DNA of 64,000 nt from NCBI GenBank assembly GCA_036971475.1, contig JBAIZL010000001.1, positions 279,037,925 to 279,101,924 on the forward strand, given 5' to 3'. Both the position numbers and the translations under genes were made by a program. Below the pieces are notes generated by a model. The model searched no databases. It was not told where the DNA came from and worked only from the letters and a program-made list of their open reading frames with translations. The stretch comes from Prosapia bicincta (lineage: Eukaryota > Arthropoda > Insecta > Hemiptera > Cercopidae). Position 1 is the first letter of the stretch. Each line of letters opens with the position of its first letter. This document shows, piece by piece, positions 26,101 to 34,004 of this stretch.

Positions 26101-29100
26101 TGTGCACCTGTTGGATTCTAATATTTTCATTCTGCTGAGATGTCCAGCAAGACAGTCATGCCCAGTAGCCAGTCTGAAGTTAGCAACAAACAAAATTGAT
26201 CGTGTTCGCAGCATACTTTAAGCTTTATGTGTCACCTGGGTGTTAAAAGAGTTGTTTACCCCCTCCCCCAAAAAAAAATATTATAAACTAAAATTAAAGA
26301 AGAATGGTCAGTTCCAAAGTTTCAACTGAAATAAGTACATTAGAAAATAATTAAACTTGTAACTTTTTAGAGTTTAACTAACAATTGCTTGCAATTCTAA
26401 TCGTACATCTGTTTTATTTTTCTTATTTATAAAACAATAAATAAACTATTTTTAAAAAATTGTGTTTTAAATTAAACCAAACATAAAAAATACAAAAATT
26501 TAACATGATGCAAAAATTGTCAATTTTTTCTACGGTAGTATACTTATATAAACACTGATACTACTATTAAACTAAAGCTGTACCGAAGTTAAAATCTTTT
26601 ATTCATTACATATTGGTCATTATGTAATATTTATCTGCATTTAGTATATATTTAACCCTAGATTCCTAAGTATACGTAGTTCTAGCACCCAGTGGTATGT
26701 TTCCTTCTTTCATACCCATACCAAACAATCCAGACATCTTCCTACCTGCAGTGCTTTCTATGTTTAGTGTTAGTTGAGACAGTGAAAGATAATACACAAT
26801 ATCAAGAGCACAGTGGTACAATATATTACAACAAAAATATTGAAAAGAACCCCAATACCACAAAAATAATCAAAAATAACAAATAAAACAAGTTACTTAA
26901 GATTAAACCCTTATGTACATTTCGATGACCATGTCATCATCATCAGAGGGTCTTGTTACAAAATACAATCTAGCACACAAGAAGTTGCAAACTAGAATGA
27001 TCATGTGTGCTAGATTGTATTTTGTAACAAGACCCTCTTCGAAATGGTCATCGAAATGTAACTTGTTTTATTTGTTATTTTTGATTATTTTTGTAGTATT
27101 GGGGTTCTTTTCAATATTTTTATTGTAGTGAAAGATAAGGTTAAGTTGTGCTCTTTTTTGCCCACTACACTCGTTTTTCGGTACATCACCACGCTTATTA
27201 TACATTGTGTTAGTTTAAGAGGATTTTTGTACATGTAATAATTACGTATAAGTAGTTTTTTAAGTTATGTTTTAGTACGCACATTTTACGTTTAATTAGT
27301 AAAATATATAGCAGGAACAACTGGGTATCAGGTGATACAGATGCAGATACAGATTTCCGTCCTGAAGATGAGATTGATGCTCCTGATTTTGAATATATTA
27401 AATCAATTGAAAAGAGACAAGTTGAAGGAAATAAAAACCGCAAAACAAAGGTAGTGACAATTGTTTTAGTTTATCTAAATTATCCCAAGAGTTTCTATTC
27501 AATGCTGATCAAGATTCTCATCCACAACCTTCCCAGCTTTCTAAAACAGTTATAGAAATATCTAATGAGATATGTTGGAAAAATGGATATTGTTGGAAAA
27601 CTTAACCCATTCAACTGCAGAGTAAAATACAAAAGAAAAATATCATTCACATTATACCTGGCTCTAAGTTAAATGTTGATCCAGTTGTTGGCGAATGATT
27701 TAAACTGTTTATAAATATAAAAGAGGAAATAATTGATGAAATTTCGCTTTACACTAACAAAGAAATTCAAATTCAAAATTAGTGTATAATAAAATTTTAA
27801 TTGAGTAAATACTTAGAAAAAATATAGCTTTTTTAGTTGAAACTTGAAAATAAACACTTTTACAGACAATTGAGTGGATTTTCACCATTATTTGATATAA
27901 TTATATGTGTATGCCAAATTTGCATATGGTTAGTGGAACAGTACAAAAAATAATGTTAGTAGTATAGGGCTAATAAGATATAATAGTAACAAATAGCTCT
28001 GCTAAACACTTGTAAATATTTACAAGTATTTAGTGAAAACTAGTAGCTCATGTGAAGATGGAATCAACAAATATAAAAACAGCTTTACATTCAAAAACTC
28101 AATAAATTTGCTATCTAACCACATACAAGTACAAAAGCATATTCTTCTCAAGATTTTAATGTAAATACATCTGCAAGAATATTTTCTATAGCCAATATAT
28201 GTGCCCAGGGTCAAATTTTTACTACTAACATTCTGAACCTGTAACTAAAAGAAAATTTAATAATGTTTAGTAAAAAGAATATTTCTATAAACTTCAGTTT
28301 GAAGAATTTGTGTTTTTATAATAATGATAACACATTTTTTTTTACTAAATTTAATTATTGTTTAAAATTAATTATTTCTAAATTTTAATTTTTAATTAAA
28401 TAAATTACTAAGAATTATGTTTTCGTAACATAATTTTAACTGATTTCTGTTCAATACTTTTAAAACTCAATCTTTTAATCTACAAACACAGTAACTTTTG
28501 AAGCTATCAATGCTTTCTTCAAGCAAAACTTAAAATATAAGTTAAATACATTTTTTATAGCAAGATTTTTCCAACAACTAATGTCATTATTTTTATGTTA
28601 AACTAACATTAATCAGTATTTCTAGGAATATTATTTCTGTGCTACAATCTTGATACATATTCAAACAGGTATATGAAAGTTTCGTATTTGTATATTTTCT
28701 ATTACAAAAATCTCAATTACTGAAATAATATTCAACTTAAATGCTTAATAAAGGTTTTTTGTTAGTGCTTTGTTGTTACTGAAAAGGCTCTTAAGAAAGC
28801 TGATACTGAATCTTAGCAAAACTTTGTTCACAAAAATAGTTTTTGAGCCCTTTATTTAACAATTTCAATTCGTTTGTATTAAAATTTATGTTCATTACAT
28901 GTATAATATGTTGGTGGAATTGGTGGTTGGTGTGGAAAGTAATGTTGTATGTTAGGGCTATGTAATTTAAGTTTTTGTTTGTGTATGATAATTTTTAAGT
29001 GTACAAATATTTGTTTTAGTATACAAACTCAGGGATATACTGGATGATTCCTTTTAGTTGGGTGTAATATGAACATGCCGTGATTGTTTGGTGTAATTTG

Positions 29101-32100
29101 TATAACTTGTGATACATGTAGTTTTTTTAGCATATTATTGTTTGATATTAATTTAAAGAATAATTTCTATACTTGTGTTTCTGTTTCTTGATTAGTTAGT
29201 GTTTTGTTTTTTATTGTTATTTGTTTGGGCATTAGGTTTTGTTTGAGATAATGTGAGTTAAAAGTGATGTGTATTGAAGTTTTGCAAACATTAAGTTTTT
29301 TTTGTTGGTAGCGGTTGATTAAAGAAGACCATTAGTGACAATTACAGTAGGTTGATATAATGACCTTGATCACTGATTATATCCATAAATAATTAAACTA
29401 TTAGCTCAGGGGAAGACTGAACCAAATAACATAAATACTTATAAGTATCGAAATCTTGTTGCTGTTCATGATGAGCTGGTTGTTAATTACGTATTACACT
29501 TTTGCTATTATTTGTGACCAGACTATTTGTTAACTAAAAGTTGTTGAATTGTTGACTTACACTTGGAGGAAACGTTTTTATCTTACGACTTCTTCAGCCT
29601 GCCGCTAGGAATGTTGCAGTTGTGCTCTTTGATACCATTTTTTTAAAAATTAGGAGTGATGTGATCGAAGAGTATGTGTGATCTGTGCTGTGTTTGTTCA
29701 TTTAGGATGTCATTTTTATGTGTGTTGCTATGTCCATATACTTCATACTGTTCTAGTGTGTTTAATTTATGGCCTTTGTTGCATGTGTGGAGGGTGCTCA
29801 TGTTATTTTCCATACTTTTGCATGAGTGTTTAGTGTCCATGAGGTGATTTTCGAAGGTGGATTCAAATTTTTCCATAACTGAGTAGATACTTTTGAACTT
29901 ACTTGCTGTCGTGTTTCGAAATAATCTTTTCATTGACAAAGTGGTTTTGTCAAAAACAAGTAAGTTCAAAATATCCACTCAGTTACACAATAATTACCTA
30001 TAATTTAATTAGTGAATTCAATATGATTACAACTACCAAACATAAATAATTATTTTATAACTAAGTGAAATAAGATACAAGCCACAATGAGTATATGAAA
30101 TGACATTCAAAACGTGTCACCACAGCAGGCTGTTCAAGTTATAACAGCACAGCAGGTTTTACTTTGTTATAGCGTGAACTCAGTGGCGGTTTGTCCAAAA
30201 GGGCTCTGGGGCGCAGCCCTCCCAATTATAAAAATTAGGTTTTAATTAATATTCATTTGTGTTAAATTAGGTTAAGAAGAGCTTAGAATTATTTAAGCAA
30301 TGTTAAAACCATAAAATATTTAGCAATTGACGCACGAAATTAGCCGCAAGCTCCGTGCGGGGCTCACAGCAGAGAGCCCCAGACTAGTGCATTGAGTGTG
30401 CGTAGAATAAGCTGAAACAGCCAAAACCGTGTGGTGACGTCACTCAACGCGCATGTTACGGGTGGCCTGGGATGGAGTCCCGTAGTCATGCGCATGCGCT
30501 GAGAAATGACTAATCAGTGCTGCAACTACAATTCTATATGATTTAGGAAGCAGCATTGTAGGCTTATTTGTAATGTTCTCACAATGTTTCCATTTATAGA
30601 TCCTTTGATGCGCATACGCAGTGGCCTAATATACTTTTAAAAGTAAAACTTGATTCACACTACTCGTTGAGTACTCAACGCTTTAGCATAGGCAATCACT
30701 TAACTACCGAACCTAGCAACATTTCGTAAATCACACCGTAATATGTCTATTAGTTATACCAATGTTAATATATTAATCAATAAGTATAACTTAATAAAAG
30801 TTGTAGGTGCTTAGAATGTAAAACGAGTTAAATGTGTATCAAATTTCAAAATTGTCTCTGCACCTCGTAAATCTGGGGAGACCCTTTGTCATGAGCCCCA
30901 CCAATGTAATTGGGCAGGAGCTGCCACTGCATGAACTATAATGAACATTCTATTTCATTACACTATAATGAATACCAACTCACAACCAATAATTTCCTTT
31001 CTCAAACATTTCAATGAGAATGTCATCAACATCAATACATCACAGTAGTTATACAGAATGATGATGATGATTTTGTCATTGAAATTCATAAGAGAAAAAA
31101 ATTATTGATTGAGTTGGTGCTTGCTAATATTTTATTCTTATCTTTGATCACAAAGGAAACTGAAAATTTGTGTAATGTTATTTCATTTGATTTCTCGATT
31201 TAACAATTGTATACATAATTTGTTTCAATAATTATTTTAACCTATTTAACCCTTTATTTATCACTAATTGTCCCTCCTGACAAATTTATACACTTTTTTA
31301 TATTTTGATATTATCTCATCTATTTTATCATGGTCTTGTTTATTTATTTCAGTTATCTTCTGTTTATCCTTAAACTCATTAAAATACAATTTATATTCAG
31401 CATGGATTTTTATATACTCGTTTAACACCTAAATCTTACATAAACCTATTTTAACCAAATCATGTTTAAATGTTATAATAAATTTGTCATTTTATATGTT
31501 CTTATGCAACTATACCATACGTCGCTAATAACAATTTATTTTGTTTTCCATGGCATTAATATCTATTCAAAATCTATAATCAATTAATTCACATATTTTT
31601 TAATACTAAAAATTACACAATTTTTGTGAAGCTTCAGTATCTTTTTTATGGAACCTAAAATACTAGTGTATTTCTGAGTGTACTGAGGCTGAATGTAATT
31701 TTTTAAATTTATTAAATATATTTAATTTACTTCAAAAAGTTATTTGTTATAAAGGTGCTTGTAATCATCTTGAATTCACTAATTAAATTATACGTAATTA
31801 TTACGTAACTTGGTGAATACTTTTGAACTTATTTACTGAAGGAAACTCTGGCTTCGTCAATGAAATGATTGTTTCGAAACGCATCTCGCAGTAAGTTCAA
31901 AGGTATTAACTCTAATAAGCAATAATTACTTATATTATTATAAAAGGTTGAAAATTTGCTGAAAATACTAGTTTGTGAGAGATATGTATTAAAAAATAAC
32001 CAGATTTTTTTCAAAATGATAAATGCCATACTTTTAATAATACATAAAAAAAACAAACTCACCCTTAATAATACATTACTCACCCTAAACAATAATGTGA

Positions 32101-32170
32101 CATACCAAGCTCCTCTCTCTAAGTTCACGCCAAACCCAGCACTGCTTAGCTCTGGGAATTTGAACACCAT
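16631..32170 (-). CDS. Four-span membrane protein, 164 aa, five exons
   Basis: Joining five minus-strand exons (32170-32084, 25106-25007, 18465-18383, 16979-16850, 16725-16631) gives 495 bases: one open frame of 164 residues plus stop. Every junction has GT and AG ends, and the phases agree (0, 1, 0, 1). The protein begins MVFKFPELSSAGFGVNLERG and has four hydrophobic stretches. These are: the end of exon 1 into exon 2 (GLMIGTLSSNIIALF), exon 3 (YFLIFLLTIVYVYITTYL), early exon 4 (LVVTTILNILFLLVLFISFF), and exon 4 into exon 5 (ILIILVIGFIFYCLLIVYSY). It ends YKELGRVPTSNPTLQTPT. Length, layout and the closing SYYKEL resemble insect small four-TM proteins of unknown function (DUF4728-like); this is from memory, not a search. 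Function is unknown. The upstream TTG-started extension was rejected in favour of ATG at 32170. Introns of 6.6-7 kb are packed with transposons. Confidence 0.82.
16850..16979 (-). CDS. Exon 4 of the four-span protein gene
   Basis: Acceptor TTTCAG before 16979; donor TATAG then GTAGGT after 16850. Encodes PDRTGIFPWL, then two hydrophobic spans joined by FYGFHF. Confidence 0.85.
17122..17194. repeat. (TA)n-(GT)n-(ATGT)n compound microsatellite
   Basis: TA tract 17122-17161, GT tract 17163-17180, then ATGT steps. It lies in an intron of the four-span protein gene. Confidence 0.9.
17857..18359. mobile_element. pogo-type MITE (family P1), second copy
   Basis: Terminal repeats CAGTAGAACCTCTCTAATTC and AATTAGAGAGGTTCTACTG with TA on both sides; 503 bp. 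It shares interior sequence with 5020-5537, including GTTTACCCACA and the CACTCGGTCC region. It ends only 24 bases from exon 3 of the four-span protein gene. Confidence 0.9.
18383..18465 (-). CDS. Exon 3 of the four-span protein gene
   Basis: Acceptor TTTCTAG before 18465; donor AAG then GTAAGA after 18383. The split Arg codon is completed from exon 2. Encodes ITLYFLIFLLTIVYVYITTY and LWQGISK, the second membrane span. Confidence 0.85.
19509..19704 (+). pseudogene. piggyBac transposase C-terminal remnant
   Basis: A frame with two stops reads SSNRLANITEC, then KGIHNDTIYQCKACNSS and LCLVDGFI. It looks like the cysteine-rich C-terminal region of piggyBac transposases (CxxC ... YQCKxCNxxLCLxxCF). 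The first Cys pair is lost (WWYY in place of CxxC). No catalytic domain is nearby, so this is a fragment in an intron of the four-span protein gene, on the opposite strand. Confidence 0.45.
20040..20135. repeat. Family D fold-back, half copy
   Basis: Shares GTGAATACTTTTGAACTTAC and the following TTGTTGACATGTTTTGAAAT with the complete family D elements at 25275-25431, 29876-29995 and 31793-31931. Only one arm and the centre remain. The hammerhead-like core is decayed. Confidence 0.65.
20450..21850 (+). mobile_element. Penelope-like element, copy A (RT and GIY-YIG)
   Basis: A 5'-truncated retroelement with many frameshifts. The reverse transcriptase part shows SFDITKIYTN, then SQNYFTYNGKYYTQNKGLPM and the active-site motif RYVDDILILY (20770-20799). 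It is followed by the NFLDLTIT-type stretch and HTLMDNIMRKN. The GIY-YIG endonuclease is one frame (21358-21618) with a single stop: GLYKITCNNCPSF, stop in place of the Tyr of YIG, then IGQTGRSFTTRYEEH and EDYEIYKHHKY. The combination of RT and C-terminal GIY-YIG is diagnostic for Penelope-like elements. The 3' end (GTGAAACGCATCTGCTGAAT, then GTAGTGGTTTTTTTGCCAAG) is shared with copy B at 40650-40705. Confidence 0.85.
22155..22185 (-). ncRNA. Decayed hammerhead-like motif, family C
   Basis: Minus strand reads CTTATGA, A, then a weak hairpin (GATCAC with GTGCAATT), and GAAAAAACT. The surrounding 22090-22150 sequence (GTAAATTCATGAAAAATTTA) is related to the family C palindrome at 32355-32830. 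Confidence 0.3.
22190..22640. other. Higher-GC island of unknown nature
   Basis: This stretch is clearly richer in G and C than its surroundings and is open on both strands for about 70 codons, without recognisable domains. It could be old transposon sequence or a promoter or first exon. I cannot choose. The sequence just after it (22650-22860) encodes an acidic stretch (SVASDE, EDEDELGPEN), as in piggyBac N termini, but this is weak. Confidence 0.3.
22870..23990. other. Unassigned AT-rich intronic region
   Basis: No gene or repeat structure recognised. It lies in intron 2 of the four-span protein gene. Confidence 0.35.
24000..24340 (+). mobile_element. Penelope-like element fragment (GIY-YIG end)
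   Basis: A frame with one stop reads SSFYIGQKGRSFYTC, then EQIKALINNNNQSNFAEHF, ISTNHNYTNIASNLEILHTL and NRNS. This is the YIG half of a GIY-YIG domain plus its C-terminal region, followed by LHKTKQYKLY. It is clearly different from copies A and B, so at least two Penelope-like families are present. Confidence 0.7.
24545..24778. mobile_element. hAT-type MITE, 234 bp
   Basis: Starts CAGTGGCATATTGAAGGGGG and ends CTAGCTATGCCCCTG, imperfect inverted repeats of hAT type. It is flanked by eight-base duplications ACTGTGGT and ACTGTAGT that differ at one position. Confidence 0.75.
25007..25106 (-). CDS. Exon 2 of the four-span protein gene
   Basis: Acceptor TTTTTGTAG before 25106; donor CGAA then GTAAGT after 25007. 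Encodes GISLGLMIGTLSSNIIALFE, then LDLSSENYWGNLR, and leaves one base of a split Arg codon. Confidence 0.85.
25275..25431. repeat. Fold-back element, family D
   Basis: Arms at 25275-25325 and 25385-25431 are inverted (AGTGAATACTTTTAAACTTA and AAAGTATTCACTTAGTTACA). The plus strand carries the family D hammerhead-like motif at 25353-25392. Confidence 0.8.
25353..25392 (+). ncRNA. Hammerhead-like motif, family D
   Basis: Helix I pairs AGCT (25353-25356) with AGCT (25389-25392). The core TTGTAAA is followed by one extra T. Helix II pairs AAAC with GTTT. GAA leads into the self-complementary ACATGT (25382-25387) and C25388. Relatives at 29876-29995 (minus) and 31850-31885 (plus) read TTGTCAA or TCGTCAA with a GAAA/TTTC helix II. 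Position 6, normally A, is T in this family, which weakens the case for activity. Confidence 0.4.
25950..26220 (-). pseudogene. LINE (non-LTR) 3'-terminal coding fragment
   Basis: Minus strand reads FRLATGHDCLAGHLSRMKIL, then CTICACQTSIMNKDHLLVC and YWEARQAKWDPL. The stretch 'FRLxTGHDCLxxHLxR' followed by CxxC...H...C is typical of the end of the second frame of arthropod non-LTR retrotransposons, after the reverse transcriptase. Only this tail is present, so it is a 5'-truncated insertion. Confidence 0.55.
26800..27130. repeat. Fold-back element, family B, best copy
   Basis: Arms at about 26822-26975 and 27000-27127 are inverted (AAAAGAACCCCAATACCACA and TACTATTGGGG-type at the right end), with a roughly 25-bp loop. 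The left arm holds a full hammerhead-like motif on the minus strand. In the right arm the corresponding motif has lost its first half. Confidence 0.85.
26907..26951 (-). ncRNA. Hammerhead-like ribozyme motif, family B
   Basis: The best match in the window. On the minus strand helix I pairs ACCCT (26951-26947) with AGGGT (26911-26907), five perfect pairs. The core CTGATGA (26946-26940) is followed by one extra T. Helix II is GATGAC, loop ATG, GTCATC. GAA leads into ATGTACAT (helix III, self-complementary, 26920-26913), and A26912 is at the cleavage position. The extra base after A9 is the only departure from the standard core. Confidence 0.65.
27330..27785 (+). pseudogene. piggyBac transposase N-terminal remnant
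   Basis: Decayed coding in two frames: an acidic stretch SGDTDADTDFRPEDEIDAPD; then LSKLSQEFLFNADQ; then NIIHIIPGSKLNVDPVV and FKLFINIKEEIIDEISLYTN, with stops between. The last part matches the start of the piggyBac transposase fold (pattern 'EAFxLFxTDExxxxIVxxTN'). The catalytic core is missing. It is in an intron of the four-span protein gene and on the opposite strand. Confidence 0.55.
27786..29420. other. Unassigned AT-rich intronic region
   Basis: No gene recognised. The segment 28020-28075 (TAGTGAAAACTAGTAGCTCA, then ATGGAATCAACAAATAT) is the inverted outer flank of family E fold-backs at 10395 and 53345. Confidence 0.4.
29440..29978 (-). mobile_element. Penelope-like element 3' end (family G)
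   Basis: The frame 29978-29643 reads FESTFENHLMDTKHSC, STLHTCNKGHKLNTLEQYEV, then HKNDILNEQTQHRSHILFDH. It has the layout of the region after the GIY-YIG motif in Penelope-like elements. Downstream on the same strand, 29600-29565 reads AGG, CTGAAGA, A, GTCGTAAGAT, AAAAACGTTT, CCT. This is a decayed hammerhead-like core with a three-pair helix I. It is the clearest link in this window between the motif and a retroelement coding end. Sequence 29450-29640 matches 11640-11770 inverted. Confidence 0.65.
29876..29995. repeat. Fold-back element, family D, copy 3
   Basis: Arms GAGTAGATACTTTTGAACTT and GTAAGTTCAAAATATCCACT surround a centre whose minus strand reads TTGTCAA, T, GAAAAGATTATTTC, GAAACACGAC. 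It lies at the edge of the Penelope-like fragment. Confidence 0.75.
30181..30929. mobile_element. hAT-type MITE, 749 bp
   Basis: Starts CAGTGGCGGTTTGTCC and ends GGGCAGGAGCTGCCACTG, with eight-base flanks CGTGAACT and CATGAACT. The interior is GC-richer than its surroundings and has no transposase coding. It lies in intron 1 of the four-span protein gene. Confidence 0.8.
31793..31931. repeat. Fold-back element, family D, copy 4
   Basis: Arms GGTGAATACTTTTGAACTTA and TAAGTTCAAAGGTATTAACT. The plus-strand centre reads TCGTCAA, T, GAAATGATTGTTTC, GAAACGC, the family D motif. Confidence 0.7.
32084..32170 (-). CDS. Exon 1 (coding) of the four-span protein gene
   Basis: ATG at 32170; encodes MVFKFPELSSAGFGVNLERG and AWYVTLLFR; the donor AGG then GTGAGT follows 32084. 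A second GTGAGT lies 18 bases on and would add six codons in frame (VSNVLL...), but the first one joins exon 2 cleanly at phase 0. Confidence 0.75.
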
Positions 32171-32399
32171 TTTTGAATCACTTAAACACAATTGAATTAT
32201 TTATGTTGAAAGATGTTTGTATAATGTTCCATAAATTATTTTTTTAAAATATTTATTGTTTGTTATAATAAACCTTCACAACCAGATTTATTATTCTTGA
32301 ATTTTGTAGTCCATTACGTTCGGTGAATCTTGTTAATCACTTAAACAATAGTTTATGACTATCCGAACTTTAAATTTAGTAAGTTTGTTAAAACTTACT

Positions 32400-32447
32400 A
32401 AGACAGAATGTTTTCGATTGCTAGTTGGCGATCTTCATCAGTGTCTT
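32400..32447 (-). ncRNA. Hammerhead-like ribozyme motif, family C, left
   Basis: On the minus strand helix I pairs AAGACA (32447-32442) with TGTCTT (32405-32400), six pairs. The core CTGATGA is followed by one extra A. Helix II pairs GATCGC with GCAATC, one mismatch. GAA, then AACATT as a two-pair helix III with a short loop, and C32406 at the cleavage position. Confidence 0.6.
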
Positions 32448-32710
32448 CTGCTTGGAGATTTCGGGTCAAGCGGTGACGGTTTTAAAGGTAGGTTTACGAT
32501 AGTATCAAAGAGTATGTGTGATTTGCATTGTGTTTGTTCGTTTAACATCAATCTCAACACACTAGAACAATATGAAATTTACAGACACACAAAAACACAA
32601 AGTACAAACATATTAAACGAACAAACACAATACAAATCACACATACTCTTTGATACTATCGAAAACCTACCTTTAAAACCATCACCGCTTGACCCGAAAT
32701 CTCCAAGCAG

Positions 32711-32758
32711 AAGACATTGATGAAGATCGCCAACTAGCAATCGAAAACGTTCTGTCTC
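32711..32758 (+). ncRNA. Hammerhead-like ribozyme motif, family C, right
   Basis: Mirror copy of the left motif. Helix I pairs AGACA with TGTCT; the core is TTGATGA (C3 changed to T), extra A, the same helix II, GAA, the self-complementary AACGTT and C32752. The C3 change without a change at position 8 suggests decay of this copy. Confidence 0.5.
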
Positions 32759-32874
32759 AGTAGTTTTAACAAATTTACTAAATTTAAAGTTCGGATAGTC
32801 ATAAACTATTGTTTAAGTGATTAACAGATTTATTAATTATAAATAAATAAAACTTCCTAAGCCACAAAAACTTT

Positions 32875-33385
32875 TTATTATACCCCATCTCAGGGGGGGG
32901 GGGTAAAATGAATAGGCAAAGACACCCCGGCGAGTACATCTCATTAATGGCGCATCGCCGATTACTCCACTTAAAAATATAATCTAATAAATATGCATTA
33001 TTTGAGAAAAACGTTGATACAGTTTTCTTAATTATTATTAAACAAACAATTCCCTGTTTGTCTCTTGTTAATCGATCGGTTTGAAGTGTTATAACTAAAA
33101 GTTATTACAAGTTTCATTATATGAAGCATAGCCGGTAATCACACTTAAAGCTGGTCGGATAACAAGAGACAAACAGGGAATGGTTTGTTTAATAATAGTT
33201 AGGAAAACCAACATTTTTCTCATATAATACATATTTATTAGATTTTCGTTTTTAAGTGGCGTAATCAGTGATGCGTCACTAATGGGATGTACTCACTGGG
33301 GCGTACCCATTTATTCATCAGCCAAGCAGTTCCTAATCCCCTAGCTACCTAGCTTGCCTCAACTTAACCTGAAATGGGGTATAAT
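32875..33385. repeat. Large palindrome with about 215-bp arms (family J)
   Basis: Arms 32877-33095 and 33160-33385 are inverted, with small gaps (AACAAACAATTCCCTGTTTG and CAAACAGGGAATGGTTTGTT; TTTTTATTATACCCCATCTC against GAAATGGGGTATAATG). The left arm contains a run of 11 G near 32893. Confidence 0.8.
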
Positions 33386-33386
33386 G

Positions 33387-33429
33387 TCCTGATGTACATT
33401 TCGATTACAAAGCAATCATCTTCAGAGGA
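33387..33429 (-). ncRNA. Hammerhead-like ribozyme motif, family B-type
   Basis: On the minus strand helix I pairs TCCT (33429-33426) with AGGA (33390-33387). The core CTGAAGA is followed by one extra T. Helix II is GATT...AATC. GAA leads into ATGTACAT, and C33391 is at the cleavage position (ATC, a permitted triplet). It lies at the outer edge of the family J palindrome. Confidence 0.6.
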
Positions 33430-33702
33430 AATTACTGCAAGACTAACCTAGTTGAAAGTTATACCTCAGTTGCTCCAAGTTATTAACCAAATTTATTGCC
33501 TAAAAGAAATAACTTATTAGGCCAATTATGTCTAAATAAATCATTCTAAATTTAAATTAGTGATGGTATGCATGGATATATCTTGTACAATATTTTCAAT
33601 AGTTAATAAAATATGCTTTTATTTATCCAATCAAGTTCAAAAACATTCTTTATAACCTAAAGTGGTTGACAATTGATATTAATAGTTTTTACCAATATTT
33701 AT

Positions 33703-34004
33703 TCAATAATTAAATTATAAAAATATGGGGATCTATTCGGATTCGAACTACAAATCTTCATGTTCAAAGTCTAGCTCGCTTTGGCACTGTGCCAACTTTC
33801 CAATACCAAGAAATAAATTCCCCTCCCCCTTTGGTTGTCATCGAAATATCCACTGTACAACCTTAATCGGTTGGCATGGTTACCACAAAATATAAATAGT
33901 GCTGTTAGGTTAAAAATTAATGAAACAAATAAAATAAACAAACAAAGTAGAAATAAGCAAAGGATTAAATTTGTCTTTTTTCACCTCAGTAAGAATTTAC
34001 TTTG
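33703..34004 (-). repeat. SINE-like repeat with tRNA-Gln-like part, copy 2
   Basis: Matches 14786-15060 with many substitutions and one insertion near 33910-33960. The tRNA-like part (about 33800-33724, minus) keeps the B box AGTTCGAATCCG and the TAGACTTTGAA anticodon arm. Both copies share the AT-rich tail CAATAATTAAATTATAAAA. Confidence 0.55.

Larger units (their letters stand above)
32340..32835. repeat. Large palindrome with Penelope-like ends (family C)
   Basis: Arms of about 210 bp (left ACTATCCGAACTTTAAATTT, right AAATTTAAAGTTCGGATAGT) flank a loop near 32560-32600. The inner parts encode on both strands the Penelope-type tail (LNTLEQYEIYRHTKTQ, ILNEQTQYKSHILFDTI), as at 29640-29780. 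Each arm carries a full hammerhead-like motif, one per strand. This is an inverted pair of retroelement 3' ends. Confidence 0.8.

Noticed and set aside
27332..27450. A host exon with a GT donor at AAAACAAAG/GTAGTG
   Set aside because: The sequence continues as a piggyBac-like coding remnant, which explains it better than a host exon.
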